The notes under the pieces are model-generated. The model was not told the DNA's origin and did no database searches. It was given only the letters and a program-made list of their open reading frames with translations. DNA of 64,000 nucleotides from Pardosa pseudoannulata (lineage: Eukaryota; Arthropoda; Arachnida; Araneae; Lycosidae), in assembly GCA_032207245.1 (NCBI GenBank), contig CM063500.1, forward strand, positions 62,800,875-62,864,874, in the 5' to 3' direction. Position 1 is the stretch's first letter, and each line of letters begins with the position of its first letter. The position numbers were made by a program, and so were the translations under genes. Of this stretch, positions 1 to 10,942 are shown piece after piece.

Positions 1-2136
1 ATTTCATTAAAGATTTTCAGTAGAAACCCATAGGTAGTGCTGAGCCGGTGCTGAGCCGATCCCCTTTACTTTAAATACTATTTTTACCCATTTAATTCTT
101 AATAATTTATTTTAATTTAATTGACTTTAAACCCATAAGGTTACCCAGGTTCAAACCTAGTATCGACTCAGACTAATTAATTTCATTAAGACATCAAAAA
201 ATTTAGATTAAAAAAATAATTTATTTACAATTTTTGTATATGTACACAAAATATTAATTTAATTGTCACTGCTTTAAAAAGTAGTAAAAACAGAACTTAC
301 CCCCCTGAAGCTGCTGCATTTTTTAACAAGCTAAAAAAATCACTAACATTCACTAGAAAAAATATCTCTGCAAATAATAAAAGGGAAATTTTTTTCTCTC
401 CTCTTTTCCCTCGTATATATATCCGTTACCTTTTCTTTAGCCCCTCCTTAGTTCCGTCCCATTTGGGAAATTATCCACTCTTGAAAATTCCGGTGGTCAG
501 TTCTCAAATTCTGATGTTTCATTGGATTAGTACATCAGGCTCGTATTTATTTATTTATTTGCATTTTTATATTCTATTTCTTCTAGACTCTCTTCTCGAA
601 AACATGCCCATCTTGAAAATGTGCTCATATTATCTTTTCTCTCTTTTTTTTTCTGGGTCCCTTTTCTCAACATCTTTTGTATACTGTCCTTTCTTTTATG
701 TATTGAAGGGGTATATGGAGTTATTCGTAGATCGCTTCTTTTATGATTTTCCGAAAATACTTTCTCATTCTTAAATCTAAATACTATAAGTGCGGTATCT
801 TTATACCCATTACACCTGGCTTAAATTCCGTTCAAATCAAGAAGTTGTTTTTCAAAAGCTCGTTTTTCAAAAGGTTAGAAAACCCTAAAATATGAAAGGG
901 GTTTTCCAGCAGTAGTGTAAAAAAAGGAAATAATTAACGTCCGCTACCATGTAGCATATAACCAGTTAAGAGATTCATTGATAAGAGTTTCTCAGACGCA
1001 ATTGTTAGATACGATAAAGGCGAACAAATAGGATGAACATTACATGCTATAGATACATATGAATATCTATATATTTTTGTATGAATATCTAGGAGAAATA
1101 TACTCAATCACAAAATTTAGAAAAACATTTTCATACGTCTCTAAGACAAATTATAGTGCAATTTGCATGTCTCAATTGAATCAACAATCGTTATATATAG
1201 TAATAATCTGCTAGTAATCTTAAGTTAATATAACACAATTCATCTTGCTGTTTCTTTATAAGAATATTTCAAAATAGAAAAATAAGAAAAGAGTCAGATT
1301 AACTGTTTTCCTAAATTCACTTTTTATACTGCTGTTTTAAGCTTTAACCTGAAATAGGGCCAACATCTAAAGTTTTGAATAAGAAATATATGAAGGTAAT
1401 GCACCTCGAATATTTATTAATTCAATAGAAAAAACTAATGCAATACAAAATTTGTTAAACTGGAAAATATTATTCTTAAAAGATTAAAATCATGGTATTT
1501 TTCAAAAAATAAATTTCATGGTAGTACAATATTCATGTTATTAAAAAATATTTTTTGATATTATCGCATATACGCAACTTGATTTTTTCAGAACATAAAA
1601 TCACTTTAGATTTTTGTTTGTTTAATATGTCATTTCAATGACCCCCTACCATTAAAATTTCCCTTAGTCTTATCAGAGAGACTTAATTAAATTTATTATA
1701 AATATTTTAAAATAATGTTTCATCAAACGTCTATCTTCCGAGACTCTTTTACAAATATGTGCATGATGCGTGCTTCAAATTTTACATAGTTTTCACTACC
1801 AATGGATAGCACAATATCTAAAAGTCTTTCTTAAACATACCCGAAACATTTTGTTACTGTTTAATTTTTATCTCTTTACCTTTATTATTTATTAATTGTG
1901 ATTCTTAAGAAAGTAAAATGATATAAAAGTGTTATCCCTCTAAATATGCGATAATGAAAGCAATTTTTAATTTAAATTTAAACTGTCCAATCTGCATCCA
2001 GTCATGTTTCATACCAGTTTTTCTCACTGTGAAACATTTAGATTTCATAAGTCATAAATGACAAATAAGTGAAATCATTCATCCGTAGACATGAATTTTT
2101 CTTTTGATTTTTCAAATATCCCGTTTGTTTCTCGGG
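1..2136. other. Intergenic, upstream of cuticle gene 1
   Basis: AT-rich DNA with no supported gene. Positions 360-720 are pyrimidine-rich on the + strand (runs of ctctcc/tttct), which leaves a 103-codon open frame with no family resemblance; I do not treat it as a gene. The last few hundred bases should contain the control region of cuticle gene 1, but I recognise no specific binding site apart from the TATA box. Confidence 0.6.
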
Positions 2137-2143
2137 TATAAAA
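2137..2143 (+). promoter_or_regulatory. TATA box of cuticle gene 1
   Basis: TATAAAA within ggGTATAAAAGGC, 58 bp upstream of the ATG. Transcription would be expected to start near 2165-2170, giving a 5' leader of about 25-30 nt. Cuticle gene 2 has an equivalent GGGTATA motif 67 bp before its ATG, which supports both calls. Confidence 0.75.
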
Positions 2144-2194
2144 GGCCGTTGAGTTTTGAATGAGACACTACTTTTGTCTAAGTCACAAAACACA

Positions 2195-2206
2195 ATGTTC
2201 TCCAAG
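2195..2206 (+). CDS. Exon 1 of gene 1 (MFSK)
   Basis: A 12-nt coding exon, ATG TTC TCC AAG, followed by the donor GTAAGT at 2207. Exon 1 of gene 2 has the same length and phase (MFAQ). Confidence 0.85.
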
Positions 2207-5200
2207 GTAAGTAGAACTACTCTTTACTAAGAATTACAATAAATTATTTTTTACAATATTCTTCAATAAACTTTTTCTATCTCAATAACTTGGATAAGAT
2301 TTTCGGCTTCAATTTGGTAAAAATATTTAAATATATTTAATAAAATTAAAACATAAAATTTTATATTTATTGGAGAAAAGTGTATTTCCTACAAAGAAAA
2401 ATGTATATTTCGTATAGATATTGCAAAAAGCTTTACAGAAATATTATTTTTACATAAAGAATCCCCTATATAATAATAGCCTAAGTTATCTGTCCGTCTG
2501 TCCTCGAAGCTTGTACCTAGAATAGATAGAGGAATCCATATTGGATTCTTGATGAGTTAAGGATATCAAAATTCAAAGTTTATCTTCTCCTAAACCAATT
2601 CCAAAATAATTCTAAACATTCTAAAATAATTTAAAAAATAAAATCTAAAATTCTAAAATAATTCTAATATATAAATAATAATAGATTCTAAAATAATTCT
2701 AAAAATAAATCCGATTCTAAAATAAATTGGTATAAATATGCTTCAAATCACAGCAAAAAAAAACTGTCGTCTTTAAACCGTTCGAAATCCTTCCCTTTCC
2801 TGCTTTTAGAGCGTTTAATGCCATTATTTCAAACCTTTTTTTCCTTTTCCCTCGTTAAGAGCAAGCTATAAAATTTATTAATTTTTCCCCTATATAATTA
2901 TAGCTTAAGTTATCTGTCCGTCTGTCCTCGAATTTATGAAGTGGTTGGACCTGGAATGGATAGAGGCCACCATATTGGATTCTTGATGAGTTAGGGTTAA
3001 AAAAATTCAAAGCGAGTAAAATTTATGTTCTAAACTATCGATTCTAAAATAAATAGGTATAAATATGCTTCCTATTACAGAGAAAAATACTGTCAACTTT
3101 AAAACGGTCGAAATCCACCTCTTCAAAAATAACATTTTTTCCAGCATATGACCTCCTTCCTTTAACCATCCCATTTAATTATTTCTTATTTTAAACTATT
3201 TAAATATCATCTGCATTATTTTTAAGGTTTTTATCACTGAAATTAGATATTATGTTCATAAATTTCTTTTATATTTGTCGTAAATAATAGATTAGGTACA
3301 TATGTTTAAATTTAATCATCGATTATTTTTGTTACAATGAAAGTTTATCACCGGTATTAACACTAAATTCTATCTACCTCCAGGGTGTAGTGGAAATGAT
3401 AGTTTCATTCCTTTAATTCTATTAATTACTGTGGAAAAAAAAGTTGGGAAGAAATCAACAATAATTTTTACGTAGCTAAGAAAACTTTGAATTATCTTTC
3501 TAAATGAATTCAAAGAGATTCTAAACTGCATTCACAATATCGGGACATTTTAGAGTAGTATGAAGATAAACAAATTATTGAGCGTGTACCAGATAATTCT
3601 CCGTCATAAAACAAATCTTTTTTTAATCTGCCTAATAGGGTACTTTACAATCTTGGGAAATTAAAAATTTTACTGATCCTGTATTATGACGGGCTAGTGC
3701 ATTTATAGTTCTACAGTTTCCTTTAAATCTTATATATTTAAAACAAAACCTGTAAAGTTTTACTGGTACTAATTCGAATATTTCAATGGGATTTGTTTTA
3801 AAGGATTCAGAAATTTCCAGATATTTTAAAAATATAAATTTTAAAAAATCAGATATTTTAAAAATATAAATTTAAAAAATCAGATATTTTAAAAATATAA
3901 ATTTAAAAAATCAGATATTTAAACGTTTAAAGGTGATGTGCCAGCTTAAAAGTTGTATTTTGTGACTCTGATTCCTTTATATTATTATAAAACTTTGAAC
4001 TTTACTTAGGACAGATTGTGTCTATTAGAACTCATATAATGAGTTTATGAAGAACAATTTTTAATATTTTGTACCTAAATATTCTTCTGGCGTCTCCACA
4101 TTTTTAAAAAATCGTTTATTACTAAAGTTGATTTTAGTAATAATCCTGCGCATAGAGTGAATCGATGTAGGAAATTTTGATACGAAAATTACATTCAGTG
4201 TGAACATATGATAAAAATTTTTATTGAACATTTTTTAATTACTGTATTGCAAGAAGATATAATAAATAAAACGATCGTTTTAAGTCTGTCTGTGTAAATA
4301 GCATTATTTTTGGGCTATATTGCAGATCTTTATTACGGTGATACAAAGGGTTAACTAATTTAACTTTGTTATTTTTCATTAATACAAATCTTATTAATTT
4401 CCACTTGAAATATATTTACGAAAATGAAAAAAGTAAAGTTATACGTATAACATATAACATAATATAAATGAAACATTTTATGCATTTGTTTCATATGCTT
4501 TATCTTGACAAAATTTTTAAAGAAATTTTATTACTAAAGTTTATTTTAGTAACAATCCTGCACATCCAGATGACTCGATGTAGGCAAATTTGATACGAAA
4601 ATTCACTGTAAAAAATTTAATTGCAGTATTGCAGGATGCAACAATGAATAAAACGGTCTTTTAAAACCTGTCTGTGTAAAAATCATCACTTTTTGGGGTA
4701 TGTTGTAAATCTGTATTACGGTGGTATAAAAGGATAAATAATTTAACTTTGTTATTTTTCATTAGCGTAAATCTTGTTAATGTTCCACCTAAAAAATTAC
4801 TAACGAAAATGAAAAAAAGTGAAATTATGCTTATAATATATAATATAATATAAATTTTTAATTATCTATTTCAAAAATTTTAAAGAAATTTTATTATTTC
4901 ACATTCAGTTTTATAAGATATTTAAGTGATACAATTAAAATGTTTAAAACCACATAGTCTTATAAGCAGAAATAGATTTTAAAAAATATGTTTCTTACTA
5001 GCCTTAAACTTTGTAAGCTATTAATTAATTAGTACTACGTACATTTAAACTACATTTAAAACATGGTATTAGAAAAGTAACTCATGAATTGCCTTTAAGA
5101 ATAATTTCTCACTCTATATTAAAAAAAACATTTAAAAATCATTTGGCCATGTTTAAATATAAATCAATTAACTATATAATTACATTAAAAATATTGTAAA

Positions 5201-7476
5201 TAAAATTACTTGAAATAGACACAATATTTCCTCTCTACTTCATATCACAACCATATATTTTTACAATATATTCATGCTTTTAAGTTTGGATATAGATTAA
5301 AAAATCGTATGTAAATGAGAGTTGTTAAGTTCAATCATGTATCTGACTGAAAGTATAAAAACAATTAAATGAATTAGATCGGAGAGTAATTTTCATTTTT
5401 TCTTTCAGGTTTTCCTTTTAGCTGCTTTGATTGGCGCTGCCATAGCATTGCCAATGGTATGTATATTAATCGCACTTTATCAAAGTAGATGATAACTTTC
5501 GACTAAAAAAATATACTCTATTGTATAAATATTGTCACGTAGACAGTTGTATAATTGATAGGTAACTTGAATATTGTGATCGTACAGCTCCTTATTTAGC
5601 AGTCAACACGTGATTGACAGAAGAGAACTGACTGCGATATGTGCTGTTTTATGCAGTAGGGCACTGTTATGCAAAACTTCTTTATGCAGTTGGAAACTAT
5701 TGTGAAGACTGCTATAGTAGTTTTTAAAGCCAACAAGAACTTAGTTAATTTAAATTAAATTTCCACAATACCTTCTAAGGAATTTTATTCTTGAATCGTC
5801 TCGCTCAGAAGCTTGCTGCATTAATAATTTCTCCACATAGGACTTGCTGAAGAAGTGTTTCAACAATTAATAATCAGACTGAAACTGGGACACCGATATA
5901 AACTAATTTTCCAAGTTCTGACTTGATTTTCGTTATAACAACTTTACACCTATTCTTTAATTTCATGATTACAAAGTTTCAAAATTCGCTTTAAATATTT
6001 CTAGAGTCTAAAAAATTACCAAAAACATGACACTGACATTGCAGCCAATGCTACCTTTTAGATCAAATTACTGATTAATGCAAGAGCAATATAAAGTTGA
6101 ATTCGATTTTTATTTGAGAAACGTAGCAAGACAATAATTTGTGTCTTGAAAAAGAATCAGCATAAATATAACTTTCTTGGAAAATTTATACCTCTAAAAT
6201 TTTAAATAAATGAACATTTATATAAATACACAAAAAGGATTTAAAGTTTAAGTTTTTTAAAAACTTTATTATGCTGTTTAGTACCAAATTCGACTGACAG
6301 TAAAAAAAATTAAGTCACACATTTTTAAATATATTTATATAACATATGTGGTAAACAGTTATAAATCCTAATTTTTTTATAGATTTTGGATGCACATTAG
6401 TTATTAAAAAATCTTATTTTCGCAAAAATATAAAAAAAATAATTTTTTTATAGAGGGCTAGCAAATTGGAATAATTCTTAAATACTGAATTACCTAAAAT
6501 ATAGATATTTTATTGACATGTTAAAAAATTAAGTCAGATTTTTTTTCATATATTAATATAACATATGTGGTAAACAGTTACAAATCCTAATTTTTTATAG
6601 ATTTTCGATATACATCAGTTTTTAAGAAAGTCTTATTTTTTTCAAAAATATAAAAAGGATAAATTTTTTATAGAGGACTAGCAAATTGAAATAATTCTTA
6701 AATGCTAAATATCCTAAAACATAGATATTTTATTGACATATTAAAAAAATTAAGTCACACATTTTTATATATATTGATATAACATATGTGGTAAATAGTT
6801 ACAAATCCTAATTTTTTTATAAATTTTTGTTGCACATTAATGTTTATCAAACTCTTATTTTTGCAAAAATATAAAAAAGATAAATTTTTTTATACAGGAC
6901 TTGCAAATTGGAATAATTCTTAAAAAATACTAAACTATCTAAAACATAGATATTTAAAAAAAGATTCAAGGAAATCAGGGAATATGGTGTCATTATAAAT
7001 AGTATCTTTTTCAGGGGTATGAGCCAGAACATCACCATGCCCCTCAACCTTACAAGTTCGGCTATGACATCAAGGACAAGCATGGTGAACAGTACAGACA
7101 AGAGGAAGGCAACGGTGGTCACGCCGTCAAGGGAAGCTACGGATTCACCGATGATAGGGGTGTCAAGAGACAGGTCGACTACGTCGCCGACAAAGCTGGT
7201 TTCAGGGCTCAGGTCAAGACCAACGAACCAGGAACAGCCAACCAGAACCCAGCTGCTGTCCTCATGGTCTCTGATGCTCCTTATGCTGGAGGAGTAGGAC
7301 TCGGATACGGTGGATTAGGCCTCGCTAACGGTGTCTACGGAAACGGATTAGGATATGCCGGAGCAACTGTTGGAGGACTGGGTTACGGATATGGACCCGC
7401 TAACGTCGGATATGGAGTCGGTAATCTTGGTTATGGAGGATATGGCCTCGGTGGACTTGGATATGCTGGATATTAA
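2195..7476 (+). CDS. Spider cuticle protein, RR chitin-binding type with Gly-Tyr tail (gene 1)
   Basis: Three coding exons: 2195-2206, 5409-5456 and 7015-7476, joined by phase-0 GT-AG introns of 3202 and 1558 bp; 173 aa. Exon 1 encodes MFSK, exon 2 VFLLAALIGAAIALPM, together a signal peptide of about 20 residues. Exon 3 starts GYEPEHHHAPQPYKFGYD. The chitin-binding (Rebers-Riddiford, Chitin_bind_4) region runs about residues 33-91, with Tyr/Phe spaced as in the family and the end VDYVADKAGFRAQVKTNE. A PGTANQNPAAV linker and a tail of repeated LGYG/GYG units (about 112-173) follow. Families of this type are secreted and bind chitin fibres in the exoskeleton; the Gly-Tyr tail probably forms the protein matrix. 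The start was chosen because the 12-nt exon puts the signal in frame and lies 58 bp after a TATA box. Exon 3 is much richer in GC than its surroundings. Paralogous to genes 2 and 3. Confidence 0.9.
2462..3697 (+). mobile_element. Helitron-like non-autonomous element(s), intron 1 of gene 1
   Basis: A repeat starting TCCCCTATATAATAATAGCC (preceded by A) and continuing AAGTTATCTGTCCGTCTGTC. A second copy of the same 5' end begins at about 2885, so this is either a 5'-truncated copy followed by a full one or an internal duplication. The right end has a short stem (CCTGT/ACGGG, about 3679-3693) followed directly by CTAG and then T. A 5' TC, a 3' hairpin plus CTRR, and A/T flanks are the Helitron signature. 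Related copies lie at 8226-9152, 15787-16664 (reverse) and 48546-49361. No Rep/helicase coding is visible. An unclassified element family is the alternative. Confidence 0.5.
3815..3925 (+). repeat. Short tandem repeat, unit about 35 bp
   Basis: About three near-identical copies of an A/T-only phrase (cagatattttaaaaatataaatt...) inside intron 1 of gene 1. Confidence 0.75.
4100..4910 (+). repeat. Two-copy direct repeat in intron 1 of gene 1
   Basis: Two diverged copies of a ~410-bp block. Landmarks: ttattactaaagt followed by attttagtaa at about 4117 and 4530, cgatgtagg at about 4162 and 4573, and taaaacg with ctgtctgtgtaaa at about 4268 and 4650. No coding potential seen. Confidence 0.7.
5409..5456 (+). 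CDS. Exon 2 of gene 1 (signal-peptide core)
   Basis: 48 nt after a pyrimidine-rich acceptor (tctttcag), encoding a hydrophobic core rich in Leu, Ala and Ile and ending LPM before donor GTATGT. Same size class and role as exon 2 of genes 2 and 3. Confidence 0.88.
6240..6960 (+). repeat. Three-copy ~220-bp tandem repeat in intron 2 of gene 1
   Basis: aacatatgtggtaaa recurs at 6341, 6560 and 6781, so the period is 219-221 bp, and the whole unit repeats with modest divergence. The array ends about 50 bp before the exon 3 acceptor. One more unit, attached to a decayed exon 3 start, lies at 9660-10095. Confidence 0.85.
7015..7476 (+). CDS. Exon 3 of gene 1 (chitin-binding domain and Gly-Tyr tail)
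   Basis: 462 nt including the TAA stop, after the acceptor ttttcag at 7008-7014. It encodes 153 residues: a short Glu/His-rich lead, the RR-type domain, and the repetitive tail. The two other open frames across this exon are shadows of the repetitive codons. Confidence 0.93.
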   Translation, partial: GYEPEHHHAPQPYKFGYDIKDKHGEQYRQEEGNGGHAVKGSYGFTDDRGVKRQVDYVADKAGFRAQVKTNEPGTANQNPAAVLMVSDAPYAGGVGLGYGGLGLANGVYGNGLGYAGATVGGLGYGYGPANVGYGVGNLGYGGYGLGGLGYAGY

Positions 7477-7521
7477 AGTTTTAAAGACTCGTTGTAACCC
7501 GTTGTAAATATATGTTCTTAA

Positions 7522-7527
7522 AATAAA
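7522..7527 (+). terminator. Polyadenylation signal of gene 1
   Basis: AATAAA 46 nt after the stop codon, giving a 3' UTR of roughly 60-75 nt. Confidence 0.7.
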
Positions 7528-8225
7528 TGTTTTGAAGCTTTATATCTGTTTAATTCTTTTCTTTACCTTTTCATAGTGTTACATTTTTATCACGTCACTT
7601 TTAAGTAGGAAAAATATTTATTAGATTTCAAAATTTGTTTCATAAAATTAATGAAAAATCCAGAAAAGGAATAAAAAGTTTAATTCGTTTTAACAAGATC
7701 CAAGCGGCATAGAACCGAATGCCAAAATACACCTCACTAAAGTTTAGAGGTCACAAAATTACGCTCCCAATACAAACTGGTTTTCAAAAACGGTTGTTAT
7801 AGATGTTAATTGCAAAGTTACTGAAATTATTACTTCGACAAATAATTATAACAAAATTTTATAGTTTATTTTCAGAAAATAATGTATATTTCATACTTAT
7901 ATATTTGTCCCTTTAAAATAAAGGAATAATACAAAATATTCATTTATTTTTAAAACACATAATTTCAAAAAGCGTTACATGTGATAATATGAGTATATGG
8001 GAACTAAGTACAAACTTCTCATGCTACACTTTTCCTACGATGTCTCTTTCATTATGTTTGACAGTACCTGAAAGATAAATTTTCACATTGCTGCGTTTGT
8101 TATGTTTGTGAAGTGGACTTCACTTTCTTCACGTGCCCCAAAATTTCCTGACACTATTGTCTTGTGACTTCTTCCTTTGAGATCAAATTAAGGACCTTAT
8201 TTATATACCTGACTACCAAACCATA
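7528..8225. other. Gene 1 downstream flank
   Basis: AT-rich sequence after the poly(A) signal; no gene, RNA or repeat recognised. Confidence 0.5.
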
Positions 8226-9152
8226 ACCTCTATATAATAATAGCCTAAGTTATCTGTCCGTCTGTTACAAGTTCTCGAATTTAAGAAGCGGTTAGACCTG
8301 GAATGGATAGAAGCATTCATAGTGAATTCTTGATGAATTAGGGTTAACAAAATTCAAAACGAGATCAAAAACGACCGAAATCCTCCCCTTTCAACCTTTT
8401 CGATCTTTTAAAACCATTATCTCAAGACCTAATTTCCCCGGTTAAAAGAAAGCGATTAAATTTATCAATTTATCATATAATAAATAGGTTAAAGTAACAT
8501 TTTTTCTAACATTATGACGTCATTCCTTTAACCATCTCATTTAATCATTTCTTATTTTGAATTATTTAAATATCGTCTGCATTATTTTCATAAGTTTTAT
8601 CACTGAACTTAGATTTTACGTAAATAATTTTCTTTTATATTTGGCTCAAATAATTGATTAGGCACATATGTGATAATTTTAAACTTAATAAGCGATTGTT
8701 TTTGTAGCAATGAAAGTTTTATCACCAGTATTAATAACAAATTATTTTTATAAAACGTCTAGGAATCTATTTCACGGACTAATAAACATTTAGTGTTTAA
8801 GAAATATATATCTTTGAAAACTAAGAAGTTTGCTCGTTTGCGTGTTTGTTTTTATACATAATCACACGGTTTGCAATCGATTCACTAAATTTTGGGCATC
8901 ATTCATATGTACCACCAAATAATCACTGTCAATATTAAAACCTCTGCTGTCCATCCTATCACGTAATATGACAAGATAAATTAAAGATGGCAACTAACAT
9001 AAAATCAGTAAAGATAAACAAATTATTGAGCTTGTACCAGATAATTCTCAGCCAAAAGACAAACTATTTTTTTACCTGCCCCATAGGGTACTTTACAATT
9101 CTGAAAAGTTAAAAATGTTAATAATCCCATCATATGACTGGCTATATGCTAG
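8226..9152 (+). mobile_element. Helitron-like element, second copy
   Basis: Begins with the family phrase CTCTATATAATAATAGCC and ctgtccgtctgt. It continues through a shared interior (cattatgacgtcattccttt, about 8511-8530) to a stem CCCATCATATGACTGG followed by ctatatgCTAG and T at 9149-9153. It lies just downstream of gene 1. No open frame of note. Confidence 0.5.
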
Positions 9153-9659
9153 TTATAAGGGAGCAGGGAACTAACTGATTAATGCTACAATGATCGCCAT
9201 TGAAAAGATGATGCTACAAAATGTACATCCGAGTTCAACTATTGCCTATACCTGTTATGAAACGAAGGCATACGTAAAATATATAAAGCTTGAATTAATC
9301 TTTGTAATTTTGTGGTTATTTTGAAACATCACTTATATTCTTTCGTGTAATATTTTGTGTTAACAAAGTATACTTATATATAATTGTTTGTTATTAATTT
9401 AATTTTTTTTTTAGATTTTATCGAATATCTAGTGAAAACATATACTGCATTATACTGAAAATTTAGAGAGTTTTTGTCTGAAATGCACAATAGAGAAACC
9501 AAATAATGGGATAAATAAATCCTCCTTAAAAAATAATCTCGAAATATGCCGTAGATCTAGCGTTTGAATATGAAGCCGGTTTTAGGTATTTATTTTTGCC
9601 ATTGTTTGTGAGAATATTGCGTATTTTAATTAAGAAATAAAGATTTATTTTTAAAAATC

Positions 9660-10095
9660 AGAAATATATAGCATTTATAAATGAATGAACATTTATATAT
9701 AAACTCAAAAAGTATATAAGTTTTTTTTTAAACTTTATTATTCCTTTTAGTATCAAATTCGATTGACATATTAAAAAAATAAGCCACACATTTTTAGATA
9801 TATTGATATAACATATGTGGTAAACAGTTACGAATCCTAATTTTTTCATAGATTTTCGATGCACATTAGTTGTTAATAAAATCTTATTTTTGCAAAAATA
9901 TAAAAAAGATAATTTTTTTATAGAGGACTAGCAAATTGGAATAATTTTTAAAATATACTAAACTAACTAAAACATAGATATTTAAAAAAAGATTCAAGGA
10001 AATCAGGGACCATGGTGTTATTATAAATAATATCTATTTCAGGGTTATGAGCTAGAACATCATTAATATAAAGCATTAAAATTTGATTATGTAGT
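9660..10095 (+). pseudogene. Decayed copy of gene 1 intron 2 end and start of exon 3
   Basis: From about 9660 the sequence follows intron 2 of gene 1: the aacatatgtggtaaacag unit at 9810, then gattcaaggaaatcaggga before the acceptor. It runs on through a preserved acceptor (tatttcag) into a pseudo-exon at 10043. The pseudo-exon reads GYELEHH then TAA at 10064-10066, against GYEPEHHH in gene 1. A KFDY stretch after the stop still matches the KFGY of the chitin-binding domain; homology then fades. This shows that a former neighbour paralogue, or a partial segmental duplication, was lost here. No counterpart of exons 1-2 was found beside it. Confidence 0.8.
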
Positions 10096-10942
10096 ATTTT
10101 GAAAACGAATGAATATTTCACAGTAGCCCCATAAACTTTTAGTATTTTACTTTGTGTTAAGATTTTATCGTAGCTTTAAAGAATATCATTATTTTCTTCT
10201 GCATATGTTGATTCTTGATATAGAACCATGAAATTTAAATGAAATAATAAGTGTGTTTTTGTGTCAATGGAGATATATTTTTTATGGCAGTTAGAGTCAT
10301 GGGCGTTATTCACATCTCATGCATCCAGAAGGTCATTTTTTGAAACTATATCTTATATTTTGTGACTCTTACTAAGTATGTGCATGCAATTGTTCAATCA
10401 TGAGTTTCGGTATCCTTTATTTAGTTTTAGAAGAAAATTAAGCATTTTAGGTCTTATTTGAAATCAGTTATAATGCCTGTGATATATGGGAACAGATACA
10501 ATCCATTTTATGTAACATATTATTGAAAAGGCATAAGAGCACTACAAAATATTTATTAAAAAAGTTTCTTATATATCTAAACTATACGTTTGTTAATAAA
10601 TAATCAATCTAAAAATCATATTAAGAAAATGGTATATAATGTTAATGCATTATATAATCACAGGAAATGATTTATTGAATGATTTATTTTAATTATCAAT
10701 TTTAAATATTAATAAATTACAGCGGCTAATGAAATAACACCTTTAAGAATAATTTCAATTATTCTAGAGATTTTTAAGAATAATTTGCTTTGTACTAGAG
10801 ATTTTTAAGTACACACTCCAGCTATGATGAGCAATAAGACTTCTGATATAACTGTTACTCACATTTTAATATTCACAGTATTAAAAACATTTTTAGTTGA
10901 TTCAGTTGTCATTTATCATCGTATCAATGTTATATTGACATG
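10096..10942. other. AT-rich intergenic stretch
   Basis: No gene or known element recognised between the gene 1 pseudo-exon and the 153-bp satellite. A short local repeat (ctagagatttttaagaataa) occurs near 10760-10810. Confidence 0.5.

Noticed and set aside
463..774. 103-codon + strand open frame
   Set aside because: It lies in pyrimidine-rich low-complexity DNA, giving Phe/Leu/Ser-rich translation without family resemblance.
7019..7297. + strand frame overlapping exon 3 of gene 1 in another phase
   Set aside because: Shadow of the cuticle exon; the true frame carries the RR domain and joins the acceptor in phase 0.
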